Origin: Mesostigma viride
Lineage: Eukaryota; Streptophyta; Mesostigmatophyceae; Mesostigmatales; Mesostigmataceae
Direction: 5' to 3'
Length of the DNA: 64,000 nucleotides
NCBI GenBank assembly: GCA_009746045.1
Contig: RPFO01000027.1
Coordinates: 5,820,884 to 5,884,883 of the forward strand
Of this stretch, positions 1 through 10,900 are shown one piece after another. Made by a program: the position numbers and the translations under genes. The first letter of the stretch is position 1; every line of letters begins with the position of its first letter. The notes beneath the pieces were generated by a model. The model had not been told where the DNA came from. It worked only from the letters and a program-made list of their open reading frames with translations, and ran no database searches.

Positions 1-655
1 GCAGCGTGCGGAGTGTGGTGTTGGGGGAAGGCAGCAGAGAGCGGAGTGTGGTGTTGGGGGAAGGCAGCAGAGTGCGGAGTGTGGTGTTGGGGGAAGGCAG
101 CAGCGTGCGGAGTGTGGTGTTGGGGGAAGGCAGCAGAGAGCGGAGTGTGGTGTTGGGGGAAGGCAGCAGAGAGCGGAGTGTGGTGTTGGGGGAAGGCAGC
201 AGAGAGCGGAGTGTGGTGTTGGGGGAAGGCAGCAGCGTGCGGAGTGTGGTGTTGGGGGAAGGCAGCAGAGAGCGGAGTGTGGTGTTGGGGGAAGGCAGCA
301 GCGTGTGGAGTGTGGTGTTGGGGGAAGGCAGCAGTGTGCGGAGTGTGGTGTTGGGGGAAGGCAGCAGTGTGCGGAGTGTGGTGTTGGGGGAAGGCAGCAG
401 CGTGCGGAGGGTGGCGTTGGGGGAAGGCAGCAGCGTGCGGAGGGTGGCGTTGGGGGAAGGCAGCAGCGTGCGGAGTGTGGTGTTGGGGGAAGGCAACAGT
501 GTGCGGAGTGTGGTGTTGGGGGAAGGCAGCAGCGTGCGGAGTGCGGTGTTGGGGGAAGGCAGCAGCGTGCGGAGGGTGGCGTTCGGGGAAGGCAGCAGCG
601 TGTGGAGTGTGGTATTGGGGGGAGGCAATAGCGTGCGCGTGGTGTTGGGAAGGGA
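1..655. repeat. 33-bp minisatellite, about 20 copies
   Basis: About twenty G-rich 33-bp units stand head to tail, differing at a few positions. The unit is a multiple of three and lacks stops on the plus strand, so overlapping open frames of over 200 codons appear, all encoding an 11-residue repeat. I read these as repeat artefacts. The array lies downstream of the last visible exon of the large minus-strand gene, so it is probably intronic. The left edge is cut by the window. Confidence 0.95.
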
Positions 656-782
656 AAAAAAAAATGGATAGATTAAGGCGAAAGGTTCATGGAGCCAGGA
701 CACAAGCTGACCACTAACGACCCCCCTCCTTCCTCCCCCAAACCACTCTGGCCCCCCCCTTGCCCTTGCCCATATGGCTCCC

Positions 783-1113
783 CCACCTTGTACTGCGCCT
801 GCAGGTTGTTGCGCATCGGCAGTACCCACCCACCAACTCCTTGCCCCAACCCTTGCCCCACCCTTGCCCCACCCACTTGCGCCACCCACCCACCTTGTTG
901 TACCGCGTTGCCAAGTCTTCTGCATCGCCCTACCCACCTTCTTGTACCGCGTTGCCAAGTCTTCTGCATCGCCCTACCCACCTTGTTGTACCGCGTTGCC
1001 AAGTCTTCTGCATCACCCTACCCACCTTGTTGTACCGCGTTGCCAAGTCTTCTGCATCGCCCTACCCACCTTGTTGTACCGCGTTGCCAAGTCTTCTGCA
1101 TCACCCTACCCAC
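783..1113 (-). repeat. 44-bp repeat built from an exon end, about 5 copies
   Basis: Five 44-bp units (phases at 901, 945, 989, 1033 and 1077) directly abut the 3' end of the exon at 1114-1377. Each carries a copy of the exon/donor junction region of that exon. A further partial copy near 794-820 repeats the codons for NNLQAQYK and its GTGGG donor. The array therefore looks like an expansion of the exon-intron boundary into the intron. Confidence 0.85.
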
Positions 1114-1377
1114 CTTCTTGTACTGCGCCTGCAGGTTGTTGAGCGTCTGCATGGCCGCCTCGAGCTTGCCGTTGATCAGCCGCCCGTTCAGCACCGCCTC
1201 CTCCCGCGCCTTCTCGGTTGCCGCCTCCGCCTCCCTTAGCTTGGCCGCCTGGGCCTTGAGGCCTGCCACCTCGGCCTCCAGCCGGCCGATCGCAGCCTGG
1301 GCATCGAAGAGGTCGTTGGATTTTGCTTGCAGCCGCAGCGAGAGCTGCTCGAACTCCCCGCGGCTGGCTTGCAGCGT
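1114..1377 (-). CDS. Coiled-coil protein, exon 13 (last visible exon)
   Basis: This 88-codon exon is read on the minus strand. It starts after a CAG acceptor at 1378-1380 and ends at AAG before a GTGGGT donor, phase 0 on both sides. The product is a continuous heptad-rich, Ala/Glu/Lys/Leu-rich coiled coil starting TLQASRGEFEQLSLRL and ending LNNLQAQYKK. No catalytic motif is visible. It joins in phase to the exon at 2200-2262. The gene continues below base 1. The family is not recognised. A structural role in cytoskeleton, cilia or basal bodies would be typical for such proteins, but that is inference only. Confidence 0.7.
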
Positions 1378-2039
1378 CTGTTGGTGTTGTTGTTGGAATG
1401 AATACCGTCATAATCAAAATAATTTTTCAAGTCAGGGGGAAGCGGCTATCGTCATAAGCTTAGACTAGCTATGGCCTGCAGCGCCTGTTGGTGGAGGTTT
1501 TTTGGTTGGGACACCTGGCAGAAGAAGCAAACAAAATGGAGGATGCATTGAGTTTCCTAGTGCAGGTAGGTCAAAGGACAATACGTGCCAACAGGATGTT
1601 GTTAACGCAGACAGCTGGCCTGCAGCGCCTGGTGGAGGGATTCTGTTGTCGCAGTGGTTTCAAAAGGAGGAGAAGGTGACAAAATGGAGGTGACGTTAAA
1701 GATAAAAGGCAAGGCGGTGTGGTTATCATGACTTAAATGGCATCATGACTTGAGGTGGTTATCATTATCATGACACAAAAGTACCTGTTGGCGATGCAAT
1801 GGGAATGCATACAAGCCGGGGGGCGCAGTGGCTACCATTAAAAAAAATCATGACATGAAGCGCCTTTTGTTGGAATTCTTGGTTTGGCTGGGTGTGGTCA
1901 GCGTAGGTATTGCCGACAAAGAGCAGCAAACAAAGGGAGGGAAGGCTACAACTCAAGCAAGGAGGACCTGGCATTCAATGCCACGCCCTGCGGTGCCCCA
2001 TCGCTCTGCGGTGCCCCTGCCCTGCCGTCCCCGTTGGTT

Positions 2040-2199
2040 ATAACTGGTGACGCAGACGTACCTCCCTCTCTCGTAATAATCCTTGCAGACGAACCGCCCT
2101 CTGCTCCGCGGATACTTGCAAAGGGTTTGCTCATACCTCCCTCACTCGCAATCATGCTGGCCAACCTAGCTACCTCTCTCGTTATCATTGCCGGCTTAC
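2040..2199 (-). repeat. Repeated splice-donor segments beside exon 12
   Basis: The stretch on the donor side of exon 12 contains three or four imperfect repeats of the exon-end/donor motif (CTCTCTC/ACCTCCCTC on the plus strand, near 2059, 2130 and 2170). They resemble the true exon/donor boundary at 2196-2210. This is the same pattern seen at most other exons of this gene. Confidence 0.6.
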
Positions 2200-2262
2200 C
2201 TCCCTCTCCTGCGCGAGCTCCTGCAGCAGCCGGCTTTCCGAGACGGTTCCGTGGGCCAGGTT
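2200..2262 (-). CDS. Coiled-coil protein, exon 12
   Basis: This is a 21-codon minus-strand exon after a CAG acceptor (2263-2265), with a consensus GTAAGC donor following GAG. The peptide is NLAHGTVSESRLLQELAQER plus a final E, helical and charged. Phase 0 at both ends matches exon 11 (ends CAG) and exon 13 (starts ACG). It is too short to stand alone; the support is the splice sites, the phase and the composition. Confidence 0.6.
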
Positions 2263-2289
2263 CTGGATTCGATGGGCATGAATGCAAGC

Positions 2290-2535
2290 AAACACAGGGG
2301 TGCGGGGACGGGGATGGGTGAGGTGTGGTGGGGACAGATGCAAGCAAACACATGGGGGCAAGGACGGGGATGGGTGAGGTGTGGTGGGGACAAATGCAAG
2401 CAAACACATGGGGGCAAGGACGGGGATGGGTGAGGTGTGGTGGGGACAAATGCAGGTCATTGCAGGGGGACCGGGATGGGGATGGGTAAGGTAAGGTGAA
2501 GTGGGGACAGATGCAAGCCATTGCAGGGGGACGGG
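2290..2535. repeat. 56-bp minisatellite, about 4 copies
   Basis: The motif GATGGGTGAGGTGTGGTGGG recurs at 2313, 2369 and 2425 with a diverged copy after it, giving a 56-bp period. It lies in the intron upstream of exon 12 in gene orientation. The rest, to about 2900, is C-rich unique sequence in which I see nothing. Confidence 0.85.
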
Positions 2536-2903
2536 GATGTCCTTTGGACCTACTATGCCCCCGCTCCCCCCCATGCCCACTACGTCACTTGCCCCTTTGG
2601 CGTACCTACTTCACCTAACCTGGCCCTAACAAGAATCCCTGCACTGACCCCAGTTCCCCCCCTTTACCCCATCGCAACCCAGTGTGGCAGTATGGGTGTC
2701 AGTTGCTTTGCTAGGCAGTTCAGCTTGGAGCAGTTCCCAAGCTAGGCAGTTCAGGCTTAAAGTAGCCCGCAGGCCGGAATCCGTATGTCAGCCTAAACCA
2801 CTCGGCTAACTAACCCCCCATCGCAAAACCCATCACCTGGTCCTTCCGTCATTCTTTCTTGATGCCCCCCTTTGCCCCCCCCCCCCTCCCCCTTCACGCG
2901 TTC

Positions 2904-4031
2904 CTTTTGTCTCGTGTTGGACGCGTTCCTCTTGTCTCGTGTTGGACGCGTTCCTCTGGTCTCGTGTTGGACGCGTTCCTCTTGTCTCGTGTTGGACGCG
3001 TTCCTCTTGTCTCGTGTGGGACGCGTTCCTCTTGTCTCGTGTTGGACGCGTTCCTTTGGTCTCGTGTTGGACGCGTTCCTCTTGTCTCGTGTTGGACGCG
3101 TTCCTCTTGTCTCGTGTTGGACGCGTTCCTTTGGTCTCGTGTTGGACGCGTTCCTCTTGTCTCGTGTTGGACGCGTTCCTCTTGTCTCGTGTTGGACGCG
3201 TTCCTCTTGTCTCGTGTTGGACGCGTTCCTCTGGTCTCGTGTTGGACGCGTTCCTCTGGTCTCGTGTTGGACGCGTTCCTTTGGTCTCGTGTGGGACGCG
3301 TTCCTTTTGTCTCGTGTTGGACGCGTTCCTCTGGTCTCGTGTTGGACGCGTTCCTCTTGTCTCGTGTTGGACGCGTTCCTTTGGTCTCGTGTTGGACGCG
3401 TTCCTCTGGTCTCGTGTTGGACGCGTTCCTCTTGTCTCGTGTTGGACGCGTTCCTCTTGTCTCGTGTTGGACGCGTTCCTCTTGTCTCGTGTTGGACGCG
3501 TTCCTCTTGTCTCGTGTTGGACGCGTTCCTCTTGTCTCGTGTTGGACGCGTTCCTCTTGTCTCGTGTTGGACGCGTTCCTCTTGTCTCGTGTTGGACGCG
3601 TTCCTCTTGTCTCGTGTTGGACGCGTTCCTCTTGTCTCGTGTTGGACGCGTTCCTCTTGTCTCGTGTTGGACGCGTTCCTCTTGTCTCGTGTTGGACGCG
3701 TTCCTCTGGTCTCGTGTTGGACGCGTTCCTCTGGTCTCGTGTTGGACGCGTTCCTCTTGTCTCGTGTTGGACGCGTTCCTCTGGTCTCGTGTTGGACGCG
3801 TTCCTCTTGTCTCGTGTTGGACGCGTTCCTCTTGTCTCGTGTTGGACGCGTTCCTCTTGTCTCGTGTTGGACGCGTTCCTCTTGTCTCGTGTTGGACGCG
3901 TTCCTCTTGTCTCGTGTTGGACGCGTTCCTCTGGTCTCGTGTTGGACGCGTTCCTCTGGTCTCGTGTTGGACGCGTTCCTCTTGTCTCGTGTTGGACGCG
4001 TTCCTCTTGTCTCGTGTTGGACGCGTTCCTT
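2904..4031. repeat. 25-bp minisatellite, about 45 copies
   Basis: The 25-bp unit is nearly invariant. Variation is almost confined to the dinucleotide before TCTCGTG (TTG, TGG or TTTG forms). Because 25 is not a multiple of three and the unit has no stop, all plus frames and two minus frames stay open for about 1.2 kb. The resulting 390-430 codon frames are spurious. The array lies in the intron between exons 12 and 11. Confidence 0.97.
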
Positions 4032-4120
4032 GCTTAGCCAACATTGCCCACACCCCGTTCCTTGCCCCTTTCGCCTCACTCACGTGCCCCCCTGCCCACA
4101 CCCTGCCTCCTGCCTTTTCA

Positions 4121-4260
4121 TCTGCGCATTCAATCCACTATGTGCGCATTGAATCCACCATCTGCGCATTCAATCCAACATCTGCGCATTCAATCCATCA
4201 TCTGCGGATTCAATCCAACATCTGTGCACTCAATCCATAGTCTGCACTCTCAATCCACCG
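4121..4260. repeat. 20-bp repeat, 7 copies
   Basis: Exactly seven 20-bp units of the form TCTGCGCATTCAATCCAnnA are present. The core TCTGCGCATTCAA also occurs once inside exon 11 (about 4714-4726, coding NAQIRQ on the minus strand). The array was therefore probably seeded from a piece of the exon end. Confidence 0.9.
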
Positions 4261-4264
4261 GTTC

Positions 4265-4470
4265 CTTTAACCAGTATAGGGTTTCACCAGTTTGTGTTAA
4301 GCCACCTGGTCCGCCCTTAAACCAGGTTAGGTTTTTACCAGTTCGTGTTTAACCACCCGTTTAGCCCTTTAACTAGTTTAGGTTTTCACCAGTTGGTGTT
4401 TAGCCACCTGTTTAGCCCTTTAACTAGTTTAGGGTTTCACCAGCTCATGTTTAGCCACCTGGTCTGCCCA
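4265..4470. repeat. 51-bp repeat, about 4 copies
   Basis: The motif CACCAG...TGTTTAGCCACCTG recurs at 4287, 4338, 4389 and 4440, a 51-bp period, decaying towards the left. It is intronic relative to the minus-strand gene. Each unit contains CCACCTGGT-like sequence resembling the exon 11 donor region. Confidence 0.85.
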
Positions 4471-4479
4471 GCTGGTTCT

Positions 4480-4565
4480 TTGCTGTATCTGCGCATGGAG
4501 CACTTTCAGCGACTGCCCCCTGCTTCGCCAGCTGCTGCAGCAGCCGCGCGTCGTGCTCCCACAGA
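4480..4565 (-). pseudogene. Decayed copy of the 3' half of exon 11
   Basis: On the minus strand this encodes EHDARLLQQLAKQGAV followed by diverged residues. It aligns with EHGTRLQQQLGKQEAV of the intact exon at 4698-4904 and continues through a degenerate version of its donor region. It lies on the donor side of the exon, as expected for a tandem duplication that included the exon-intron boundary. Confidence 0.65.
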
Positions 4566-4697
4566 ACACGCACCAAATGCCAGACGCGCCCACCCTCACC
4601 GCCATGTGTCGTGCACCTGGTCCTTTTTTTTCTTGCTGCCTTGGTCCCCCCCCCCCTCCCCCCCTCCTCCTTTTGCTGCCTTGCCCCCCCCTCTCAC

Positions 4698-4904
4698 CTG
4701 GTCCTTCTGCCGTATCTGCGCATTCAAAGCGTCAATGACTGCCTCCTGCTTCCCCAGCTGCTGCTGCAGCCGTGTGCCATGCTCCGTGCGCGCCGCCGCC
4801 TCCTTCTCGGCCTTACGCAGCCGCTCCTTCGTGTCACCCAGTTGCAGCATCACCGACGCCAGCTCGCCCTCGAGGGAGGCAAGACGTTGGCGGCCAGAGG
4901 AGAA
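4698..4904 (-). CDS. Coiled-coil protein, exon 11
   Basis: This 69-codon exon lies between a CAG acceptor (4905-4907) and a GTGAGAG donor after CAG, phase 0 at both ends. The peptide begins FSSGRQRLASLEGELASVML and ends ALNAQIRQKDQ. It is Leu/Glu/Lys/Arg/Gln-rich with clear heptads and no catalytic motif. The phase fits exon 10 (6561-6806) upstream and exon 12 downstream. Both neighbouring introns contain degraded copies of its ends (4480-4565 and 5462-5505), which supports the exon boundaries chosen. Confidence 0.72.
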
Positions 4905-4969
4905 CTGGCATCCGGCAATCAAGGGAACACATAACGAGTTCCGAGGAATAAAGAAGGAAAAGAAGGTTT

Positions 4970-5405
4970 ACCATGATCAAACCATTGCTTAAAGGAAAGT
5001 TTACTTGTGCCAAGGAGAGTTGACCATGATCAAACCATTGCTTAAAGGAAAGTTTACTTGTGCCAAGGAGAGTTTACCATGATCAAACCATTGCTTAAAG
5101 GAAAGTTTACTTGTGCCAAGGAGAGTTGACCATGATCAAACCATTGCTTAAAGGAAAGTTTACTTGTGCCAAGGAGAGTTTACCATGATCAAACCATTGC
5201 TTAAAGGAAAGTTTACTTGTGCCAAGGAGAGTTTACCATGATCAAACCATTGCTTAAAGGAAAGTTTACTTGTGCCAAGGAGAGTTTACCATGATCAAAC
5301 CATTGCTTAAAGGAAAGTTTACTTGTGCCAAGGAGAGTTTACCATGATCAAACCATTGCTTAAAGGAAAGTTTACTTGTGCCAAGGAGAGTTTACCATGA
5401 TCAAA
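4970..5405. repeat. 53-bp minisatellite, about 8 copies
   Basis: Eight nearly identical 53-bp units containing CCATTGCTTAAAGGAAAGTT are tandemly arranged, with single-base variants such as GTTGACC/GTTTACC. They are AT-richer than the surroundings and intronic. No coding content is seen. Confidence 0.95.
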
Positions 5406-5461
5406 CAAAAGTGAGCACACAGGGAACGCGGTGGTGTTATGTAGAAAAAAATGGGTAGGAA

Positions 5462-5505
5462 TAAAACTCGCCCTCCAGGGAGGCCATGCGCTCGCGGCCC
5501 AACTG
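5462..5505 (-). pseudogene. Decayed copy of the 5' end of exon 11
   Basis: On the minus strand a CAG acceptor is followed by codons for LGRERMASLEGE. This parallels FSSGRQRLASLEGE at the start of exon 11, then breaks off without a donor. It lies on the acceptor side of the intact exon. It could be a tiny alternative exon, but the absence of any donor argues for a relic. Confidence 0.55.
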
Positions 5506-5677
5506 GGCACGCACGGGGCAACAACATATTTACAATCGAAAGGAAGCGGGGCAAGACAGGAAGCACAAGGTGGGCATGGACACGACACGTTTTCTGTATG
5601 CTCACTATCTCTACTGTGGCACGTCATGTTGAGGCGCGAGCAAGGCCAGTAGTGATATCGGCGGATGGCAAAATCCC

Positions 5678-6043
<366 letters not shown>

Positions 6044-6354
6044 CACCACCCATCTTGGCTTGGGATCCCCCATCGTGATCTCCCCAAACCTGGAGTCCCC
6101 TGCCCGGATCCGAGGGGTTGGTGGCGCCGAGGGTTTGGGGTTGGGAAACACGTCCACGTTAGGCCATGATGTGCCACGCCATCTCCTTCAATTGGCTTGC
6201 CTTTGGGCATGAGGGACGACAGGTATCCCTGCCCCCTTCTCATTGCGCAACAAACAGGGATGGCAAGCACTACACGTGCTCCAGCAGCTCCGCGGCTCCC
6301 CAACGGGGCTGCGTGACTAATTCATTAGATGATCGATCCCTATTGTGGCAACGG

Positions 6355-6540
6355 CTACACCCGTCAATTCTAGAAAACTACACCCCGTCCATTATAGAAA
6401 ACTACACCCCGTCCATTATAGAAAACTACACCCCATCTATAGTAGAAAATTGTTTCCATGCACGCATCCTCGGCCCGCTACACCCCTTCTGTTATAGACA
6501 GCTGTTCATAGCCCCCGTCTATTATAGAAAACTTTTTCCA
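6355..6540. repeat. 24-bp repeat, about 4 clear copies plus degenerate ones
   Basis: The units read CCGTCCATTATAGAAAACTA plus four bases. Four copies lie between 6360 and 6450, with degraded TATTATAGAAAACT-like pieces to 6540, just on the donor side of exon 10. Confidence 0.8.
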
Positions 6541-6560
6541 CGAGGACCCCCAGGGCGCAC

Positions 6561-6806
6561 CTCGGCCTGCGATGCCTCCAGATATGCTGCCGTGGTCCTC
6601 CGCAGGATCTCCATGGTGGCAAACCCTACACCTAGCGCCCGGCAGGCATCCTTCTCATCAGCCAGCGCCGCGCTGTCTCGTCGCAGCGCCTCGGACAGGC
6701 GTGCCGACTCCACCCTCGACGACCCCAGCTCCGCCTCCAGCCAGGCGATGCGGTCCTGTGCGGCGCGCCGTTCGCTTTCGTTCCTCTCCAGATTCTCCAA
6801 GTACTC
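6561..6806 (-). CDS. Coiled-coil protein, exon 10
   Basis: This 82-codon exon starts after a CAG acceptor (6807-6809) and ends GAG before GTGCGC, phase 0 at both ends. The peptide begins EYLENLERNESERRAAQDRI and contains AWLEAELGSSRVESARLSEA and ILRRTTAAYLEASQAE, which is typical coiled-coil composition. It has no membrane segments or signal. A fragment homologous to its first codons, with its acceptor, stands at 7003-7034. Confidence 0.72.
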
Positions 6807-7002
6807 CTGGCGCATGAAGCAAAAAGTCAATAAACTAAGAAATCAGAAGAGTAAGAGAAATGGGGCAAAGGTTGGGCCCTCTCCTGGCGTAGGAAGCCGG
6901 AAGTGAATAAGCAAGGAAAGAAAGAAAGAAAAGTGTTTTGAAGGGGGGTATTGTATGTAATGTACGGTCATGTAAATCAGGATAGTGGATAAAAAAGGAG
7001 AC

Positions 7003-7034
7003 CTCGCTGGGTTCTCCACGTACTTCTGATGGGC
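7003..7034 (-). pseudogene. Decayed copy of the 5' end of exon 10
   Basis: On the minus strand an ATCAG acceptor is followed by codons KYVENPAR, matching EYLENLER of exon 10. It lies on the acceptor side of that exon, and the reading then runs into a poly-pyrimidine/poly-T stretch. Confidence 0.5.
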
Positions 7035-7047
7035 GGAACAGGAAGTG

Positions 7048-7342
7048 CGGGGGTGGAAAGGGAGGAAGGAAAGGGGGAAAGGAAAGGGAGGATGGAAAGG
7101 GAGGATGGAAAGGGAGGAAGGAAAGAGAGGAAGGAGAGGGAGGAAGGAAAGGGAGGATGGAAAGGGAGGATGGAAAGGGAGGAAGGAAAGAGAGGAAGGA
7201 GAGGGAGGAAGGAAAGGGAGGAAGGGAAGGAAGGGAAGGGAGGAAGGAAAGGGAGGAAGGAAAGGGAGGAAGGGAAGGAAGGGAAGGGAAGGAAGGAAAG
7301 GGAGGAAGGAAAGGGAGGAAGGAAAGGGAGGAAGGGAAGATA
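7048..7342. repeat. Purine-only GGAAGGAAAGGGA repeat tract
   Basis: About 295 bases of G and A only on the plus strand are built from interchanging GGAAGG, GAAAGG and GGATGG blocks. A purine-pyrimidine strand asymmetry of this length could form triplex (H-DNA) structures, which is inference from composition. Confidence 0.95.
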
Positions 7343-7414
7343 TGATCCTTGTAGCAACGGTCCCCGCAGTATTCCTGGGGTTGGGGGTGGAGGGTGCGTT
7401 CAGAGGGAAAGAGG

Positions 7415-7545
7415 TTTAGGGTTTAGGGTTCAGGGTTTAGGGTTTTAGGGTTTTAGGGTTCAGGGTTTAGGGTTTAGGGTTCAGGGTTTAGGGTTCAGGG
7501 TTTAGGGTTTAGGGTTTTAGGGTTTTAGGGTTTTAGGGTTTAGGC
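7415..7545. repeat. Interstitial telomere-like repeats
   Basis: About 18 units of TTTAGGG, TTTTAGGG and TTCAGGG are intermixed. TTTAGGG is the plant-type and TTTTAGGG the Chlamydomonas-type telomere repeat. The tract is internal, lying in the intron between exons 9 and 10, so it is not a chromosome end. Two scattered TTCAGG-type units recur near 7604-7625. Confidence 0.9.
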
Positions 7546-7567
7546 TCTGCCCAACCAACCTCCCCCC

Positions 7568-7605
7568 TCCTCACCTTCTCGTACGCGGCTGCGCAGTAAA
7601 TCAGT
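7568..7605 (-). pseudogene. Decayed copy of the 3' end of exon 9
   Basis: On the minus strand the codons ELIYCAAAYEK plus a GTGAGG donor repeat the end of exon 9 (ELIDRAAAYEK plus donor). It lies about 75 bp to the donor side. Confidence 0.6.
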
Positions 7606-7669
7606 TCAGGGTTCAGGTTTTAGGTTCTGTCCGACCAACCTCCCCCCCCTCTCTTCAGCCCCCCCTCAC

Positions 7670-7746
7670 CTTCTCGTACGCGGCTGCGCGGTCGATCAGC
7701 TCGTGCATCTCTTCGAGCTCCCGCCCGCAGCGCCGCGCCTCCGCAT
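7670..7746 (-). CDS. Coiled-coil protein, exon 9
   Basis: This 77-base exon follows a TGTGCAG acceptor (7747-7749) and ends AAG before GTGAGG. It starts with two bases of a split codon and ends in phase 0. The peptide after the split Asp is AEARRCGRELEEMHELIDRA plus AAYEK. The split codon fits the phase-1 end of exon 8 (15854), so the 8.1-kb intron with the giant 44-bp array is spliced between them. Confidence 0.68.
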
Positions 7747-7964
7747 CTGCACAAGCGACCATGCGAGGGGGGGGGGGAAACCAGTGCACCGCAGCCGGGG
7801 GGCACGCCGCCACCACGCGAGGGGGGGGCCAAACCGGCGCACGGCACGGGGGAGCAAACAGCAATAATAATAAATTAATAAACCAATCAGCATCGGGCAT
7901 GCCCCCACAAGGCGGGGGGGAACGGACCAGTGAGCAAAAGAGGCACGCACCCCATCAAGGTGCA

Positions 7965-10900
7965 GTTGCTTGCGTTCACCAAGAACACAGCCAACCACGC
8001 CATGTTTGGTTGCTCGCGTTCACCAAGAACACAGCCAACCACGCCATGTTTGGTTGCTTGCGTTCACCAAGAACACAGCCAACCACGCCATGTTTGGTTG
8101 CTTGCTTTCACCAAGAACACAGCCAACCACGCCATGTTTGGTTGCTTGCGTTCACCAAGAACACAGCCAACCACGCCATGTTTGGTTGCTTGCGTTCACC
8201 AAGAACACGGCCAACCACGCCATGTTTGGTTGCTCGCGTTCACCAAGAACACAGCCAACCACGCCATGTTTGGTTGCTCGCGTTCACCAAGAACACAGCC
8301 AGCCACGCCATGTTTGGTTGCTTGCGTTCACCAAGAACACGGCCAACCACGCCATGTTTGGTTGCTTGCGTTCACCAAGAACACAGCCATGTTTGGTTGC
8401 TCGCGTTCACCAAGAACACAGCCAACCACGCCATGTTTGGTTGCTTGCGTTCACCAAGAACACGGCCAACCACGCCATGTCTGGTTGCTCGCGTTCACCA
8501 AGAACACAGCCAACCACGCCATGTTTGGTTGCTTGCGTTCACCAAGAACACAGCCAACCACGCCATGTTTGGTTGCTCGCGTTCACCAAGAACACAGCCA
8601 GCCACGGCATGTTTGGTTGCTCGCGTTCAGCAAGAACACACGCCATGTTTGGTTGCTTGCGTTCACCAAGAACACAGCCAACCACGCCATGTTTGGTTGC
8701 TTGCGTTCACCAAGAACACACGCCATGTTTGGTTGCTTGCGTTCACCAAGAACACAGCCAACCACGCCATGTTTGGTTGCTCGCGTTCACCAAGAACACA
8801 GCCAACCACACCATGTTTGGTTGCTCGCGTTCACCAAGAACACAGCCAACCACGCCATGTTTGGTTGCTCGCGTTCACCAAGAACACAGCCAACCACGCC
8901 ATGTTTGGTTGCTTGCGTTCACCAAGAACACGGCCAACCACGCCATGTTTGGTTGCTCGCGTTCACCAAGAACACAGCCAACCACGCCATGTTTGGTTGC
9001 TTGCGTTCACCAAGAACACGGCCAACCACGCCATGTTTGGTTGCTTGCTTTCACCAAGAACACAGCCAACCACGCCATGTTTGGTTGCTTGCTTTCACCA
9101 AGAACACGGCCAACCACGCCATGTTTGGTTGCTCGCGTTCACCAAGAACACAGCCGATCACGCCATGTTTGGTTGCTCGCGTTCACCAAGAACACAGCCA
9201 ACCACGCCATGTTTGGTTGCTTGCGTTCACCAAGAACACGGCCAGCCACGCCATGTTTGGTTGCTTGCGTTCACCAAGAACACAGCCAACCACGCCATGT
9301 TTGGTTGCTTGCGTTCACCAAGAACACAGCCAACCACGCCATGTTTGGTTGCTCGCGTTCACCAAGAACACAGCCAACCACGCCATGTTTGGTTGCTCGC
9401 GTTCACCAAGAACACGGCCAGCCACGCCATGTTTGGTTGCTTGCGTTCACCAAGAACACAGCCAGCCACGCCATGTTTGGTTGCTCGCGTTCACCAAGAA
9501 CACAGCCAGCCACGCCATGTTTGGTTGCTTGCGTTCACCAAGAACACAGCCAACCACGCCATGTTTGGTTGCTCGCGTTCACCAAGAACACAGCCAACCA
9601 CGCCATGTTTGGTTGCTTGCGTTCACCAAGAACACGGCCAACCACGCCATGTTTGGTTGCTCGCGTTCACCAAGAACACGGCCAGCCACGCCATGTTTGG
9701 TTGCTTGCGTTCACCAAGAACACGGCCAACCACGCCATGTTTGGTTGCTTGCTTTCACCAAGAACACAGCCAACCACGCCATGTTTGGTTGCTTGCTTTC
9801 ACCAAGAACACGGCCAACCACGCCATGTTTGGTTGCTCGCGTTCACCAAGAACACAGCCGATCACGCCATGTTTGGTTGCTCGCGTTCACCAAGAACACG
9901 GCCAACCACGCCATGTTTGGTTGCTTGCGTTCACCAAGAACACGGCCAACCACGCCATGTTTGGTTGCTTGCGTTCACCAAGAACACAGCCAACCACGCC
10001 ATGTTTGGTTGCTTGCGTTCACCAAGAACACAGCCAACCACGCCATGTTTGGTTGCTTGCGTTCACCAAGAACACAGCCATGTTTGGTTGCTTGCGTTCA
10101 CCAAGAACACAGCCAACCACGCCATGTTTGGTTGCTTGCGTTCACCAAGAACACGGCCAACCACGCCATGTTTGGTTGCTCGCGCTCACCAAGAACACAG
10201 CCAGCCACGGCATGTTTGGTTGCTTGCGTTCACCAAGAACACGGCCAACCACGCCATGTTTGGTTGCTTGCGTTCACCAAGAACACAGCCAACCACGCCA
10301 TGTTTGGTTGCTCGCGTTCACCAAGAACACGGCCAGCCACGCCATGTTTGGTTGCTTGCGTTCACCAAGAACACAGCCAGCCACGGCATGTTTGGTTGCT
10401 CGCGTTCACCAAGAACACGGCCAACCACGCCATGTTTGGTTGCTTGCGTTCACCAAGAACACGGCCAGCCACGCCATGTTTGGTTGCTCGCGTTCACCAA
10501 GAACACGGCCAGCCACGGCATGTTTGGTTGCTTGCGTTCACCAAGAACACAGCCAGCCACGCCATGTTTGGTTGCTCGCGTTCACCAAGAACACAGCCAG
10601 CCACGCCATGTTTGGTTGCTTGCGTTCACCAAGAACACAGCCAACCACGCCATGTTTGGTTGCTCGCGTTCACCAAGAACACAGCCAACCACGCCATGTT
10701 TGGTTGCTTGCGTTCACCAAGAACACGGCCAACCACGCCATGTTTGGTTGCTCGCGTTCACCAAGAACACGGCCAACCACGCCATGTTTGGTTGCTTGCG
10801 TTCACCAAGAACACGGCCAACCACGCCATGTTTGGTTGCTTGCTTTCACCAAGAACACAGCCAACCACGCCATGTTTGGTTGCTTGCTTTCACCAAGAAC

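Noticed and set aside
2793-4240. Open frames of about 390-430 codons on both strands
   Set aside because: These are artefacts of the stop-free 25-bp minisatellite.
4280-4470. tRNA or other structured RNA in the 51-bp repeats
   Set aside because: There is no cloverleaf or conserved box; it is a plain direct repeat.
7415-7545. A chromosome end
   Set aside because: Exons of the same gene lie on both sides of the telomere-like repeats, so the block is interstitial.
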